Shown one piece after another: positions 30,398 to 38,988 of a DNA stretch of 64,000 nucleotides; the stretch's first letter is position 1, and each line of letters starts with the position of its first letter. The DNA comes from Verrucomicrobiota bacterium. GTDB taxonomy: Bacteria; Verrucomicrobiota; Verrucomicrobiia; Verrucomicrobiales; Akkermansiaceae. The DNA is taken from positions 26,941 to 90,940 of the forward strand of contig JAURPJ010000053.1 of assembly GCA_030835305.1 (NCBI GenBank), written 5' to 3'. A model generated the notes under the pieces. The model was given only the letters and a program-made list of their open reading frames with translations. It had not been told where the DNA came from and made no database searches. The translations under genes were made by a program, and so were the position numbers.

Positions 30398-31213
30398 ATG
30401 ACCGACTCTTCTCCTCTCTGGCAATTTGGTGTCTCTGATTTTTCGACCAGCGAACCCCTTCAAAACGGTGAGCTCATCAGGGCTAATGGTCTCGACTTTA
30501 TCGAACCCGGGCTAGCGAAAGCTGCCGCCATGTCCAAAAAAGATTTCCTCGCCGCGGCGGCTCGGCTCAAGGCCGCTGGTGTTCCGGTGCTCTCCGCGAA
30601 TTGGTTTCTCCCTCCGGCTCTCAAAGTTGTCGGACCCGAAGTTGACGACGAAAAATCACTCGCCTTCCTGCAACTTGCTCTTGGGCGGGCCGCTCACCTT
30701 GGAGCCAGAGCGATCGTGTTCGGGAGCCCCGGATCACGTTCTATCCCCACCGGCTGGGCCGAGCTGAAGGCCCGCGAACAGATGATTCGCTTTTGCCGCA
30801 TGGCTGCCGAAGTCATTCAAGAGAAGAGCCTGGGGCTCCGCATTGCCGTCGAACACGTCAACCACACCGAGACCAATTTTCTCAACACCTTTGGGGAAGC
30901 CCTCGCCATCACCCGCGAGGTGGACCGGCCTGAAATTGGCCTCGCCGCCGACTTCTTTCACTTCGCCATGGAAGGCGAAGGCAGCGACGTCTTGCGCGAA
31001 GCCTCCGACCTGATCTGCGCTGTCCAGCTCGCCAATCCCGACGGACGCTCTTTTCCAAAAACCGACGCCAATATTCCCGGGATCGACGCCTTTTTCGAAC
31101 ACCTCGCAGGGATCGGATATCAGGGCGGAGTTTCCGTGGAAGCCAACGTGGGAGAAGACCTCGCTGCTGACTGCGCCGCCGCCGCCCGCTTTTTTGAAAA
31201 GCACCGCCGATAG
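30398..31213 (+). CDS. Sugar phosphate isomerase/epimerase-like TIM barrel
   Basis: The 271-residue protein belongs to the xylose-isomerase-like TIM barrel (AP endonuclease family 2) superfamily. Typical segments are LGARAIVFGSPGSR near 105-118, IAVEHVNHTETNFLNT near 150-165 (metal-ligand glutamate), GLAADFFHF near 182-190 (metal-ligand Asp/His), and GGVSVEANV near 246-254. Members isomerise, epimerise or dehydrate sugars and inositols in the cytosol; the substrate cannot be told. The ATG at 30398 is chosen over the GTG at 30395 because an AAGG lies 8 nt upstream of it. It heads a three-gene run with the cytochrome c and the PQQ-type protein, 16 nt upstream of the former. Confidence 0.85.
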   Translation: MTDSSPLWQFGVSDFSTSEPLQNGELIRANGLDFIEPGLAKAAAMSKKDFLAAAARLKAAGVPVLSANWFLPPALKVVGPEVDDEKSLAFLQLALGRAAHLGARAIVFGSPGSRSIPTGWAELKAREQMIRFCRMAAEVIQEKSLGLRIAVEHVNHTETNFLNTFGEALAITREVDRPEIGLAADFFHFAMEGEGSDVLREASDLICAVQLANPDGRSFPKTDANIPGIDAFFEHLAGIGYQGGVSVEANVGEDLAADCAAAARFFEKHRR

Positions 31214-31229
31214 ACTCCGTTAAGGGTGG

Positions 31230-32171
31230 ATGCGCGCCCTTTTGCTAACGCTCTTCGGGATCACTCTGGCTTCAGCTGATCCGCTCACCTTCGACACCAC
31301 TCCTCTCGGGGAGAAAGATCGTCCCATTATTCTGCGGACCTACGTCCCTGATCCGGGCCTCGATCCGGCCGTTTTCCCCAACCATGGCAAGGCCTCCAAA
31401 TCGCCAAAATACAGCCCGAATAGCGGACGTGATACCAAAGGGGAATACGGCATGCTGAAGGTCATTCCCGCTGCCATCGCAGTGAACCACGGCCCAGCCC
31501 TTTCCTATGTCTGGGACACCACCGAGTGCCGCCTCCTCTACGCGTGGCAGGGTGGCTTTCTCGACCTCTATCCCTACTGGGGAGAGAAGAACCGGGGCGG
31601 ACGACGTTCCTTCGACTATGGAGCCCGGCTCGTCGGCAATCTTTTTTACCTCGCCAAGCCCATCAAACGAGAGAGGCCCACCTTCATCGGCTACGACCTT
31701 TCGGACAAAGGCGTCCTCACCTTCCGCTACAAGCTCGGCGATAAGGAATACACGGAGAAGATTATCCCGTCAGACAAACAGTATTCCTTCATCTCCTATC
31801 TGGATGAAGATAAACTCGAATACAAAGGCGATCTGATCTCGAAACACCAGGGCTTCGACCGAAACCTGAAAATCAAATCAGCCACCGCCAAAGCCGGGGA
31901 ACAAGTCTTCGGCGCCTACGGCTGCATCGCCTGTCACTCCACTGATGGCTCCAATGGCCACGGCCCCAGCTTAAAGGGCCTCGCCGGCTCTACCCGCGAC
32001 ATCGAAGGGGGCGAACCCGTCCTCGCCGACGCCGCTTACCTTACCGAGTCCATCAAAGTCCCCAACGCAAAAACCGCAAAAGGATTCCCGCCCGGGTACA
32101 TGCCGCCCTACCAACTCAAGGACAAGGAAATCGAATCCCTCGTGCTCTACATTCAATCTCTCGCAAAATGA
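31230..32171 (+). CDS. Exported mono-haem cytochrome c protein
   Basis: The 313-residue protein has a short signal peptide (MRALLLTLFGITLASA). An N-terminal domain of about 200 residues, typical of Planctomycete/Verrucomicrobial proteins, is followed by a cytochrome c domain. The haem motif is CIACH near residues 231-235 and the distal methionine is probably in GYMPPYQLKD near 290-299. It should pass electrons in the periplasm, most likely from the PQQ-type dehydrogenase-like protein encoded directly downstream, whose start overlaps its stop by 4 nt (ATGA). The N-terminal domain has no recognised function. Confidence 0.85.
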   Translation: MRALLLTLFGITLASADPLTFDTTPLGEKDRPIILRTYVPDPGLDPAVFPNHGKASKSPKYSPNSGRDTKGEYGMLKVIPAAIAVNHGPALSYVWDTTECRLLYAWQGGFLDLYPYWGEKNRGGRRSFDYGARLVGNLFYLAKPIKRERPTFIGYDLSDKGVLTFRYKLGDKEYTEKIIPSDKQYSFISYLDEDKLEYKGDLISKHQGFDRNLKIKSATAKAGEQVFGAYGCIACHSTDGSNGHGPSLKGLAGSTRDIEGGEPVLADAAYLTESIKVPNAKTAKGFPPGYMPPYQLKDKEIESLVLYIQSLAK

Positions 32172-33619
32172 AACACTCCCTTCTTTTCGCCCTCTTCGCC
32201 GCTCCTCTCGTCGCGTCTCCCTACAAAGTGGAAGACATCAAGTTTCCCGCTGAAGTTCCTCCTGAAGTGGGTGCGATCGACTTCGCTCCCGATGGCACCC
32301 TTTTCGCAGTTCTGCGCCGGGGCGATGTCATGCGCGCCAAGCCTGCCACCGACCCCGCAAACTGGAAATGGGAGCTATTTGCAACCGGCTTTCACAACGG
32401 CTGCGGCATTGATGCCGTTTCACGCGACAAGGTCCGCGTCACCCAGATGGCCGACTTCACCGAAGCCACCGATACAGACAACGACGGCACCGCCGACCAA
32501 TACCGCATCTTCGCCGCAGGCTGGGGACTCTCCGGAAACTATCACGAAACCAACACCATCGCGGAAGATGGTAAAGGCGGATACTACATCGCCATCGGCA
32601 CCGCGTCGCACAACGGACCCACCGCCGAACACACCTTCGGCGAGTATTCCAAGTTCGGCCGACGCGGCCGCAACTTCGCCTCGGTGAAATGGCGGGGTTG
32701 CACCCTTCATTGCGATTCGGAAGGAAATCTCACCCCATTCTGCTTTGGATTTCGCATGCACAACGGCATCCATCAGGATTCCTCCGGCAACCTCTGGTGC
32801 GGCGATAACCAGGGCGACTGGCGTGCCACCACTCCGCTTTATTATTTGGAGAAGGGTAACTTCTACGGCCACCCTAGCGCCCTCGTTTGGGATGAGAAGT
32901 GGCCCACAGACAAAGACCCGCTTCGCACCTATCGCGAAGATCTTGATGCCTACAACAAACATCGTACTTGGCCCTCCGTGCAAATTCCCCATAAGGAAAT
33001 GAATCGGTCCGCCGGCGAACCCTATGAGATCCCCGGGGACTTCCCCCATTTTCCCGGTCAAATGCTCTTGCCCGACAACAACAGCAAGCGCATCACCCGC
33101 ATTATGCTGGAAAAAGTGAACGGAAAATTTCAGGGAGCCTGCACCCACTTCCTGAATGGAAATGGCCTTCGCAGCGGCAACCACCGCATTCGCTTTAGCC
33201 CTGACCATCAGCAAATCTACGTTGGACAAACTGTTCGCGGCTGGGGTAAGGAAGCGGAAGGCTTGCAACGGATTACGCCAACCGGAGAGGAACCCTTCGA
33301 CATCACCGCCTTCAACATCACGCCAAGAGGGTTCCGGCTCACCTTCAACCGCGAGCTTGCAACAGCTCTTACTGAGAAAGATCTCAAATTCAAATCTTTC
33401 ACCTACCAATCCAAGTGGACCTATGGTTCGCCGCAGGAAAACAAGGCCGACAACGAGATCAAATCACTCAAGCCGCTCGATACAAAAACCATCGAAGTCA
33501 CTCTCGCAGGTTTCAAGCCCGGGCGCATCTACCAACTCGACCTTGGGAAACTGAAATCAAAAGACGGTATGGAGATCCAAAACCGCCTCTTCTACTACAC
33601 TGCCAACCAGCTTCCCTGA
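32168..33619 (+). CDS. PQQ-type sugar dehydrogenase-like beta-propeller protein
   Basis: The 483-residue exported protein (signal MKHSLLFALFAAPLVAS) resembles the membrane-bound/periplasmic beta-propellers related to glucose/sorbosone dehydrogenases that accompany cytochromes in Planctomycetes and Verrucomicrobia. Segments include VGAIDFAPDGTLFAVLRRGDV, HNGPTAEHTFGEYSKFGRR, SSGNLWCGDNQGDW and FPHFPGQMLLPDNNSKRITR. It probably oxidises a sugar or alcohol and passes electrons to the cytochrome c encoded just upstream (4-nt overlap). PQQ binding is inferred from the fold and cannot be shown from sequence. It is the last gene of the 30398-33619 operon. Confidence 0.75.
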   Translation: MKHSLLFALFAAPLVASPYKVEDIKFPAEVPPEVGAIDFAPDGTLFAVLRRGDVMRAKPATDPANWKWELFATGFHNGCGIDAVSRDKVRVTQMADFTEATDTDNDGTADQYRIFAAGWGLSGNYHETNTIAEDGKGGYYIAIGTASHNGPTAEHTFGEYSKFGRRGRNFASVKWRGCTLHCDSEGNLTPFCFGFRMHNGIHQDSSGNLWCGDNQGDWRATTPLYYLEKGNFYGHPSALVWDEKWPTDKDPLRTYREDLDAYNKHRTWPSVQIPHKEMNRSAGEPYEIPGDFPHFPGQMLLPDNNSKRITRIMLEKVNGKFQGACTHFLNGNGLRSGNHRIRFSPDHQQIYVGQTVRGWGKEAEGLQRITPTGEEPFDITAFNITPRGFRLTFNRELATALTEKDLKFKSFTYQSKWTYGSPQENKADNEIKSLKPLDTKTIEVTLAGFKPGRIYQLDLGKLKSKDGMEIQNRLFYYTANQLP

Positions 33620-33731
33620 CGACCTTCCTCCTTCCAAGACCTCACGCGTCTTCAACAGGGCGATCAAACCAATCCCCGGCAACGCCTTGGATTTATCGTC
33701 GTCCCCTCCCCGGCAGACCCACGCCAAAGGA

Positions 33732-34129
33732 CTACGCTCCAAGCCAAACCAGAAGAAAAAGAAGAATCACCACGCCGAGCAAAATCATCGCGACATAATT
33801 GCCACCCGTCCGGAATCTTCGGACACCGCCACAATCCCGGCACACTTCGCTCTTCGTCGACAAGGCGGACCTCACCAGAATAACGATCCATCCAAAAAGG
33901 ACGACCCAGAGAATGCCCAGACGAGACCGCACCGGATCATCGCTGCTCGTATTCGTGCTCTTACAGTCGGGACGAGGTAAACCCCGATTCGCAAGCGGAA
34001 CAACATCGACAAAGTCATTTCAGTTTTGGCTCTTCGAAGTAAGATAAGAATCAATGCCATAACTACGGCAAGCCCGACCGCCTTTGACAAGGATCCCCTT
34101 AAAATTACCAGACTAACGACACCGAGCAT
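33732..34129 (-). pseudogene. Small two-part membrane protein gene with a frameshift
   Basis: From the ATG at 34129 the minus strand encodes a hydrophobic segment (AVGLAVVMALILILLRRAKTE). Near 34015 a shift leads into a second frame (DFVDVVPLANRGLPR) that runs to a stop at 33732, with two more hydrophobic segments and a CRDCGG pair between them. Together they give a protein of about 130 residues with three membrane spans. No family was recognised. The bases from 33620 to 33731 and 34130 to 34362 show nothing I can name. Confidence 0.4.
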
Positions 34130-34362
34130 GGCTCTCGAAAGGGACCCAAAACCTTAAGAGCGAAGTAGAGCGGATCGGAAAGGAGTAGAATCTATGATCG
34201 ACTGCAATCACAGATTGGCATTTGAACACGGGATATTTTTAAAATGTTCTCCGGCCCGTAGTCGCTCCTTGTTTGGGTGGACTGAAACATACTGCTTGTA
34301 TCGCGCCGTCAATTTGAGAATTCTTGCTGATCCGCGCGCTGCGCTCCGATTTGCTTTACGCT

Positions 34363-36057
34363 ATGCCCATTCCCAAATTTTTACTCAAGGAATCCATTAT
34401 TGCCAAGCCTGGCTTCAACCGTTGGTTGGTTCCTCCGGCTTCGATTGCGATTCACCTTTGCATTGGATCTGTTTACGCGTGGAGTGTTTTTAATGCTCCA
34501 CTTTCCAAGGAGCTGGGCGTGGTGGGACAAGCAGCGGGTGATTGGAAGTTCGGGCATATTGTTTGGATTTTCAGTCTGGCGATTGTATTTCTCGGCTTGG
34601 CGGCTGCGGTTGCCGGGCGTTGGCTGGAAAAAGTAGGTCCGCGGTGTGTCGGGGTGACGGCAGCATTGCTCTGGGGTGGTGGCTTTCTGGTGGGATTCCT
34701 GGGGATTAAATTGCACAGCCTTCCATTGCTGTATCTAGGTTACGGGGTTCTGGGCGGGTGTGGATTGGGGCTCGGGTATGTGTCCCCGGTCAGCACCTTG
34801 ATTCGATGGTTTCCAGATCGACGCGGGCTTGCAACAGGGCTGGCCATCATGGGATTCGGGGGAGGAGCGATGATCGGAGCTCCGCTGAAGCGATGGCTGC
34901 TCCAAAAATTTGACCAAGCCCCTGAATTTTTAGGCTCGGCAGACAGCCTCAAGATGGTCACGGAGGAGGGCGTGCGTTACGTGGAGACAGCCACCGGCAA
35001 GCAGGAGGTCATTGTGGCCTCGGCAGCCGACGTCTCCCAGTTTGGCGATAACCTGAGTGCCGGGGTTTACGCGGTTGGAACCGGTAATACGGGGGCTGCC
35101 GCAACCTTTCTGGTTCTGGGACTGGTTTACCTGGTGGTGATGCTGATGGCAGCGTTTGCCTACCGGGTGCCCGCGGAGGACTGGAAGCCGGAAGGTTGGA
35201 ATCCTCCGGAGGAGGGATCTCAAAAAAGCATGATCTCGCAGCATGATGTTGGAATCTCCGCGGCAATGAAAACCCCACAATTCATCCTTCTGTGGATCGT
35301 GCTGTGCATGAATGTCACCGCAGGGATTGGAGTGATCGGAGTCGCCAAAACGATGATCGGGGAAATTTTCGGGAGCCAGTTATCTGCGGAGGCGAAGGAG
35401 GGGTTCTTTTTTGCCAACTATGTGCTGATGATCTCGGTATTTAACATGGTAGGCCGATTTTTCTGGGCCAGCATTTCCGACTGGATCGGGCGCAAGCCGA
35501 CCTACACCATCTTTTTTGTGCTGGGATGCTGTCTCTATCTCTCCATCCCTTGGGCAGCGGCAAACGCCGGCGCGAGCACGATGTCGACCTCGTTCGTGAC
35601 TTTTTATGCTGCCACCATGATCATTTTCACGATGTATGGCGGCGGATTCGCCACCATTCCGGCCTATCTCGCCGACATGTTTGGCTCCAAGTTTGTCGGA
35701 GCCATTCATGGCAGACTCCTGACCGCATGGAGTACCGCCGGCGTGCTGGGGCCTGTCGCGATTGCAAAACTCCGTGAAGCTTCAATTTCAGACGCCATCT
35801 CCAATCTCGCATCGAAAGTCAGCGAGGAGAAATTTGCAGAAACATTCGGCGCACCCGTCGGGAAACTTGATGAACTGGTGGCCGCAAAAACCGTCTCAGT
35901 CCAAAAGCTTATGGAAATCGCGCCGGAGGGGACCATTGACCCGACCCCGAGCCTTTATAACTCCACCATGTATACCATGGCGGGGCTTCTGGTCATCGGA
36001 TTCTTTGCAAACATCATGGTCAAGCCGGTGCATTCCAAATATCATCTCAAACTTTAA
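34363..36057 (+). CDS. MFS transporter of the oxalate:formate antiporter (OFA) family
   Basis: The 564-residue inner-membrane protein starts best at the ATG at 34363 (MPIPKFLLK); a longer frame from 34324 lacks support. It opens with the OFA-type first helix (RWLVPPASIAIHLCIGSVYAWSVFN) and has about twelve spans. The glycine-rich LGLGYVSPVSTLIRWFPDRRGLATG near 138-162 is a signature of this family, which exchanges organic anions. A soluble insert near 190-235 interrupts the first half. The substrate is unknown. It lies 16 nt upstream of the PQQ-type dehydrogenase, so uptake of the substrate and its oxidation may be coupled. Codon choice is less C-rich at third positions than in the genes before it. 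Confidence 0.88.
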   Translation: MPIPKFLLKESIIAKPGFNRWLVPPASIAIHLCIGSVYAWSVFNAPLSKELGVVGQAAGDWKFGHIVWIFSLAIVFLGLAAAVAGRWLEKVGPRCVGVTAALLWGGGFLVGFLGIKLHSLPLLYLGYGVLGGCGLGLGYVSPVSTLIRWFPDRRGLATGLAIMGFGGGAMIGAPLKRWLLQKFDQAPEFLGSADSLKMVTEEGVRYVETATGKQEVIVASAADVSQFGDNLSAGVYAVGTGNTGAAATFLVLGLVYLVVMLMAAFAYRVPAEDWKPEGWNPPEEGSQKSMISQHDVGISAAMKTPQFILLWIVLCMNVTAGIGVIGVAKTMIGEIFGSQLSAEAKEGFFFANYVLMISVFNMVGRFFWASISDWIGRKPTYTIFFVLGCCLYLSIPWAAANAGASTMSTSFVTFYAATMIIFTMYGGGFATIPAYLADMFGSKFVGAIHGRLLTAWSTAGVLGPVAIAKLREASISDAISNLASKVSEEKFAETFGAPVGKLDELVAAKTVSVQKLMEIAPEGTIDPTPSLYNSTMYTMAGLLVIGFFANIMVKPVHSKYHLKL

Positions 36058-36073
36058 CAAAACCACGCAATCT

Positions 36074-37447
36074 ATGAAAAAAACCACCATTCAATACGCC
36101 AGTGCCGCAGCCATGGGAGTTGCCCTGAGTATCGCTCCGGTCACCGCGCAGGATGCCGCTACCAAGGTGCCCGCAAAAAAAGAAGACGTCGCCCAACCGG
36201 GTAAGGCGAAATTACCCAAGCCGGTCGAAATTGCCATGGTCAAAGTAGCGGGTGATCTGATTGATCCCATTAACGTGGCCTCTGCGAATGACGGCACCGG
36301 ACGCATGTTTATCTGCGAGCGCCATGGTGTCGTGCGTGTTCTCAAGGACGGCAAAATTCTCAAGCGCCCATTTTTGGACATTTCCGACACCACGGTTAGC
36401 TCGTTTCTGGAACAAGGGCTTTACGACATTGAATTCCATCCAAAGTTCAAGGAGAACGGCAAGTTCTACGTGCACTACTCCGATATGTGGTTCAACGGCG
36501 ACTCGTTCATCGTGGAATATCAGGTCAACAAGGATAATCCTGACAAGGCAGACCCCAAAACAGCACGGGTGATCATGCAGATTGAGCAGCCGTATGCGAA
36601 TCACAACGGAGGCGAACTGGTCTTTGGCCCGGATGGCTATCTCTACATCGGTTCCGGTGACGGAGGCTGGGAGGGCGATGTTCTCGGCGCCGGACAAGAT
36701 CTCAGCACCTTGCTTGCCAAAGTTCTGCGCATTGACGTCGATACCTCAACTCCCGATCGGGCCTATGGGATTCCCAAGGACAACCCGTTTGTCACCCCCA
36801 AGACCCTGATGGTTCTGTTTGGTGTCAGTGAAGAGGCCTTTGCCAAGATTCACCCGAACGCCCGCCCCGAGATCTGGGCCTACGGAATTCGTAATCCATG
36901 GAAAATGCATTTTGATCAAAAAACCGGGGATCTCTATATCGCCGATGTGGGACAGAACCATTGGGAGGAAATTAATTTCCAACCTGCAAATTCCCCGGGC
37001 GGTGAGAACTACGGCTGGAAGTTCATGTGTGGCACCCAACCATTTCCCGCGAGTTTGAAAAACGCCCCGCTTGTGGGAGTGCTCCCGATCGGGGAATACA
37101 CGCACGCTGGCGAAGGCATCTGTGTCACCGGACTGGGCGTTTACCGGGGAACCAAATATCCTTCGCTGGACGGGACCTACTTTGTCGGTGACTGGGGTTC
37201 CGGAAAAATCTGGGGGATGCAGCATCAGCAGGATGGCAAATGGGCGATGGAAGAACTCCTGAATACCTCCCTCATGCCTTCCGGCTCCGGAGCCGGGGAA
37301 GACGGAACCATCTACATGACCACGGCCCATGCCAACTACGGCGGTCCGGTCAAACCCGCAGACAACGCCCGGGGCGCACTCTGGATGATGGTGGAAGCAG
37401 ACAAAGTGCCCGCAGGAGCTGAAACAATCCCACTTGATAAAAAATAA
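36074..37447 (+). CDS. Periplasmic PQQ-dependent sugar (aldose) dehydrogenase-like protein
   Basis: The protein has 457 residues from the ATG at 36074, with a signal peptide (MKKTTIQYASAAAMGVALSIAPVTA). The longer frame starting inside the transporter gene is rejected. The body is a six-bladed propeller of the glucose/sorbosone dehydrogenase type: INVASANDGTGRMFICERHG near 73-92, QGLYDIEFHPKF, NHNGGELVFGPDGYLYIGSGDGG near 176-198, and WAYGIRNPWKMHFD near 271-284. The HNGG histidine matches the PQQ-pocket histidine of this family. It probably oxidises an aldose in the periplasm, with electrons going to the cupredoxin encoded next or to a cytochrome (inference). A strong terminator follows. Confidence 0.85.
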   Translation: MKKTTIQYASAAAMGVALSIAPVTAQDAATKVPAKKEDVAQPGKAKLPKPVEIAMVKVAGDLIDPINVASANDGTGRMFICERHGVVRVLKDGKILKRPFLDISDTTVSSFLEQGLYDIEFHPKFKENGKFYVHYSDMWFNGDSFIVEYQVNKDNPDKADPKTARVIMQIEQPYANHNGGELVFGPDGYLYIGSGDGGWEGDVLGAGQDLSTLLAKVLRIDVDTSTPDRAYGIPKDNPFVTPKTLMVLFGVSEEAFAKIHPNARPEIWAYGIRNPWKMHFDQKTGDLYIADVGQNHWEEINFQPANSPGGENYGWKFMCGTQPFPASLKNAPLVGVLPIGEYTHAGEGICVTGLGVYRGTKYPSLDGTYFVGDWGSGKIWGMQHQQDGKWAMEELLNTSLMPSGSGAGEDGTIYMTTAHANYGGPVKPADNARGALWMMVEADKVPAGAETIPLDKK

Positions 37448-37463
37448 TTCCTCCTCACACTTT

Positions 37464-37505
37464 AATCACGCACCCTTCACATCGCGGGGTGCGTGATTTC
37501 TTTTT
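37464..37505 (+). terminator. Rho-independent terminator after the sugar dehydrogenase
   Basis: The arms AATCACGCACCC (37464-37475) and GGGTGCGTGATT (37487-37498) pair perfectly over 12 bp with an 11-nt loop, and a T-rich tract (TTCTTTTT) follows. Confidence 0.92.
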
Positions 37506-37532
37506 GAATCAATTTGAACCTCTGCCCAGACA

Positions 37533-38144
37533 ATGAAAATTCACCACGCCCTTCCCATGCTGCTCGTAATCGTTCCTTTTTCAGGCGCATTGGCCACTCC
37601 GCCCGAAGAGAAGAAGGCCGGGGATCCCGTCCCAGAGAAGGCGGGGCGCTGTTGCACGGTTCTTCCCAAGGGAGAGATCAAAAATCCAGTTTTTCTGAAG
37701 CAGGACATCGAAAAAAAAGAGGTCGAGGTCTTCATTATTGCGACTTTTGACAAGTCAAACTATGGCATGAATTTCAACGGTCTTTCCAAGAGCGAGGGTG
37801 GGTATGAAATTCCGCTGGGATGGAAGGTCAAGGTGATCTTCTGTAACAATAGCGACGTTCCCCACAGCGTTATGGTCGTGGAGACAGATGTCGCCGAACG
37901 TAAAATCAACCTAGGCGAGGATCCCTATTTTGACGGTGCCACCACTCCCAAGCCCAATACCCTGGGGACCACTAACAAAATTGAGAAATTTGAGTTCACG
38001 CCGGATGAAGCCGGTGATTTTTCTTTTGCCTGCGGCTTTCCCACCCACTCGGCCAATGGACACCGGATTTTCCTTAAAATCAAAAAGGACCTGAAGCAGG
38101 CTACCTTTGTCGTACCTGCAAAAGAAAAAGCGGTCGGGAAATAA
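37533..38144 (+). CDS. Exported cupredoxin (sulfocyanin-like blue copper protein)
   Basis: The 203-residue protein has a signal peptide (residues 1-21). The cupredoxin fold carries a type 1 copper site: His in DVPHSVMVVE near 111, Cys in FACGFPTHSANGHRIF near 170, and the second His and a possible axial ligand in the same loop (His175 and His180). The long C-terminal loop THSANGHR resembles sulfocyanins and nitrosocyanin-like proteins more than plastocyanin. It probably shuttles electrons in the periplasm, perhaps for the dehydrogenase upstream, although a terminator separates the two. A cysteine pair (GRCC near 38-41) in the N-terminal linker is unexplained. Confidence 0.82.
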   Translation: MKIHHALPMLLVIVPFSGALATPPEEKKAGDPVPEKAGRCCTVLPKGEIKNPVFLKQDIEKKEVEVFIIATFDKSNYGMNFNGLSKSEGGYEIPLGWKVKVIFCNNSDVPHSVMVVETDVAERKINLGEDPYFDGATTPKPNTLGTTNKIEKFEFTPDEAGDFSFACGFPTHSANGHRIFLKIKKDLKQATFVVPAKEKAVGK

Positions 38145-38159
38145 AAGCACCTCAAGGGG

Positions 38160-38415
38160 ACTGGCCGGATCTACCGGAGAATATGATCCCAAAACCTGGA
38201 GACCGCCCGGTGGTGCCGGAAAAAAAGACCGCTCAACATGAGATTCCTTGCCCTCTGCCAACGCAGGGCAATCTCGTGGCTCGGGATTAACAGTGTCTCT
38301 TAAGTGGATTACCTCCGGTATGGGTACACCATCCCCGAACCAAGCCCATCACCTCTCCTGATGTTCGGGGGACTATTGGCTGCCGGAAGACGCCAGACTT
38401 AACAATTAACCCCAA
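38160..38415. ncRNA. Candidate structured RNA, strand uncertain
   Basis: This intergenic stretch between two converging genes has no open frame of note but contains stable secondary structure. GAGATTCC-TTGCCCT...AGGGCAA-TCTC forms a stem at 38240-38275. CCCCGAAC (38333-38340) pairs perfectly with GTTCGGGG (38363-38370). ATGGG and CCCAT segments can pair across the region. The bidirectional terminator at 38418 follows. I could not match it to tmRNA, SRP RNA, RNase P, 6S RNA or a riboswitch. It may be a small RNA or a long 3' untranslated region. Confidence 0.3.
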
Positions 38416-38417
38416 CA

Positions 38418-38447
38418 AAAAAGCCACCCGGATCCGGGTGGCTTTTT
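38418..38447. terminator. Bidirectional terminator between the cupredoxin/RNA region and ssb
   Basis: A perfect 30-bp palindrome (AAAAAGCCACCCGG and its mirror) gives a 13-bp stem with A/T runs on both sides, so it can stop transcription from either strand. It lies 22 bp after the ssb stop. Confidence 0.93.
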
Positions 38448-38469
38448 GAGATAGTGGATGTCCCGGATC

Positions 38470-38967
38470 TTAAAACGGGATATCGTCGTCGTCGTTGTCA
38501 AAGCTATCCGCCGCGGCGGCTCCCCCTTGATTAGATTGCGGGGGTGGCGAGGATTGCTCGGGCTGTTGTTGCGGGGGACCGGACTGTTGGGCGGGGGCTC
38601 CACCTCCGCCTTGGTTTCCGCCACCTCCCTGACCGCCGCCGCCGATAAACTGCATGTTCTCGCCGACAACACGGAGACGCGAGCGTTTTTGGCCGGTCTG
38701 CTTGTCATCCCACTGGTCAAGCTGGAGACGACCTTCAATAAAGACCGAGCGGCCCTTGCTAAGGTATTGTCCGGCAAGCTCGGCCTGACGACCCCAAAGG
38801 GTGACGTCGACATAGGTGACCTCTTCAATTCTCTCTCCATTATCACCGGTACGAATCCGGTTCACCGCCATTCCGAGGTCACAAACCGCGGTTCCCTTGG
38901 GAGTGTAGCGGACTTCGAGATCCCGGGTGATATTCCCGAGGAGCATGACTTTGTTGACGTTGGCCAT
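38470..38967 (-). CDS. ssb: Single-stranded DNA-binding protein
   Basis: The 165-residue protein covers and protects single-stranded DNA in replication and repair. The OB fold occupies residues 1-105 (NKVMLLGNITRDLEVRYTP, SRSVFIEGRLQLDQWDD). A glycine/glutamine/proline-rich linker follows (about 108-150), and the acidic tip ends DDDDIPF, the usual docking site for partner proteins. It is the last gene of the minus-strand run after rpsF (21 nt gap), as in many bacteria where rpsF-ssb-rpsR are together; rpsR is absent here because the terminator follows immediately. Confidence 0.97.
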   Translation of the reverse strand: MANVNKVMLLGNITRDLEVRYTPKGTAVCDLGMAVNRIRTGDNGERIEEVTYVDVTLWGRQAELAGQYLSKGRSVFIEGRLQLDQWDDKQTGQKRSRLRVVGENMQFIGGGGQGGGGNQGGGGAPAQQSGPPQQQPEQSSPPPQSNQGGAAAADSFDNDDDDIPF

Positions 38968-38988
38968 GGGGATTGGAGAGGTAAAGGT

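Noticed and set aside
32420..33409. 329-codon open frame on the minus strand opposite the PQQ-type gene
   Set aside because: The composition is that of an antisense shadow in C-rich DNA; the plus-strand gene has clear homologous segments.
38160..38415. tmRNA, SRP RNA, RNase P RNA, 6S RNA or fluoride riboswitch
   Set aside because: The hallmark sequences (tag peptide, GGAA-capped SRP loop, P4 core, 6S bubble, riboswitch core) were not found; only generic hairpins remain.
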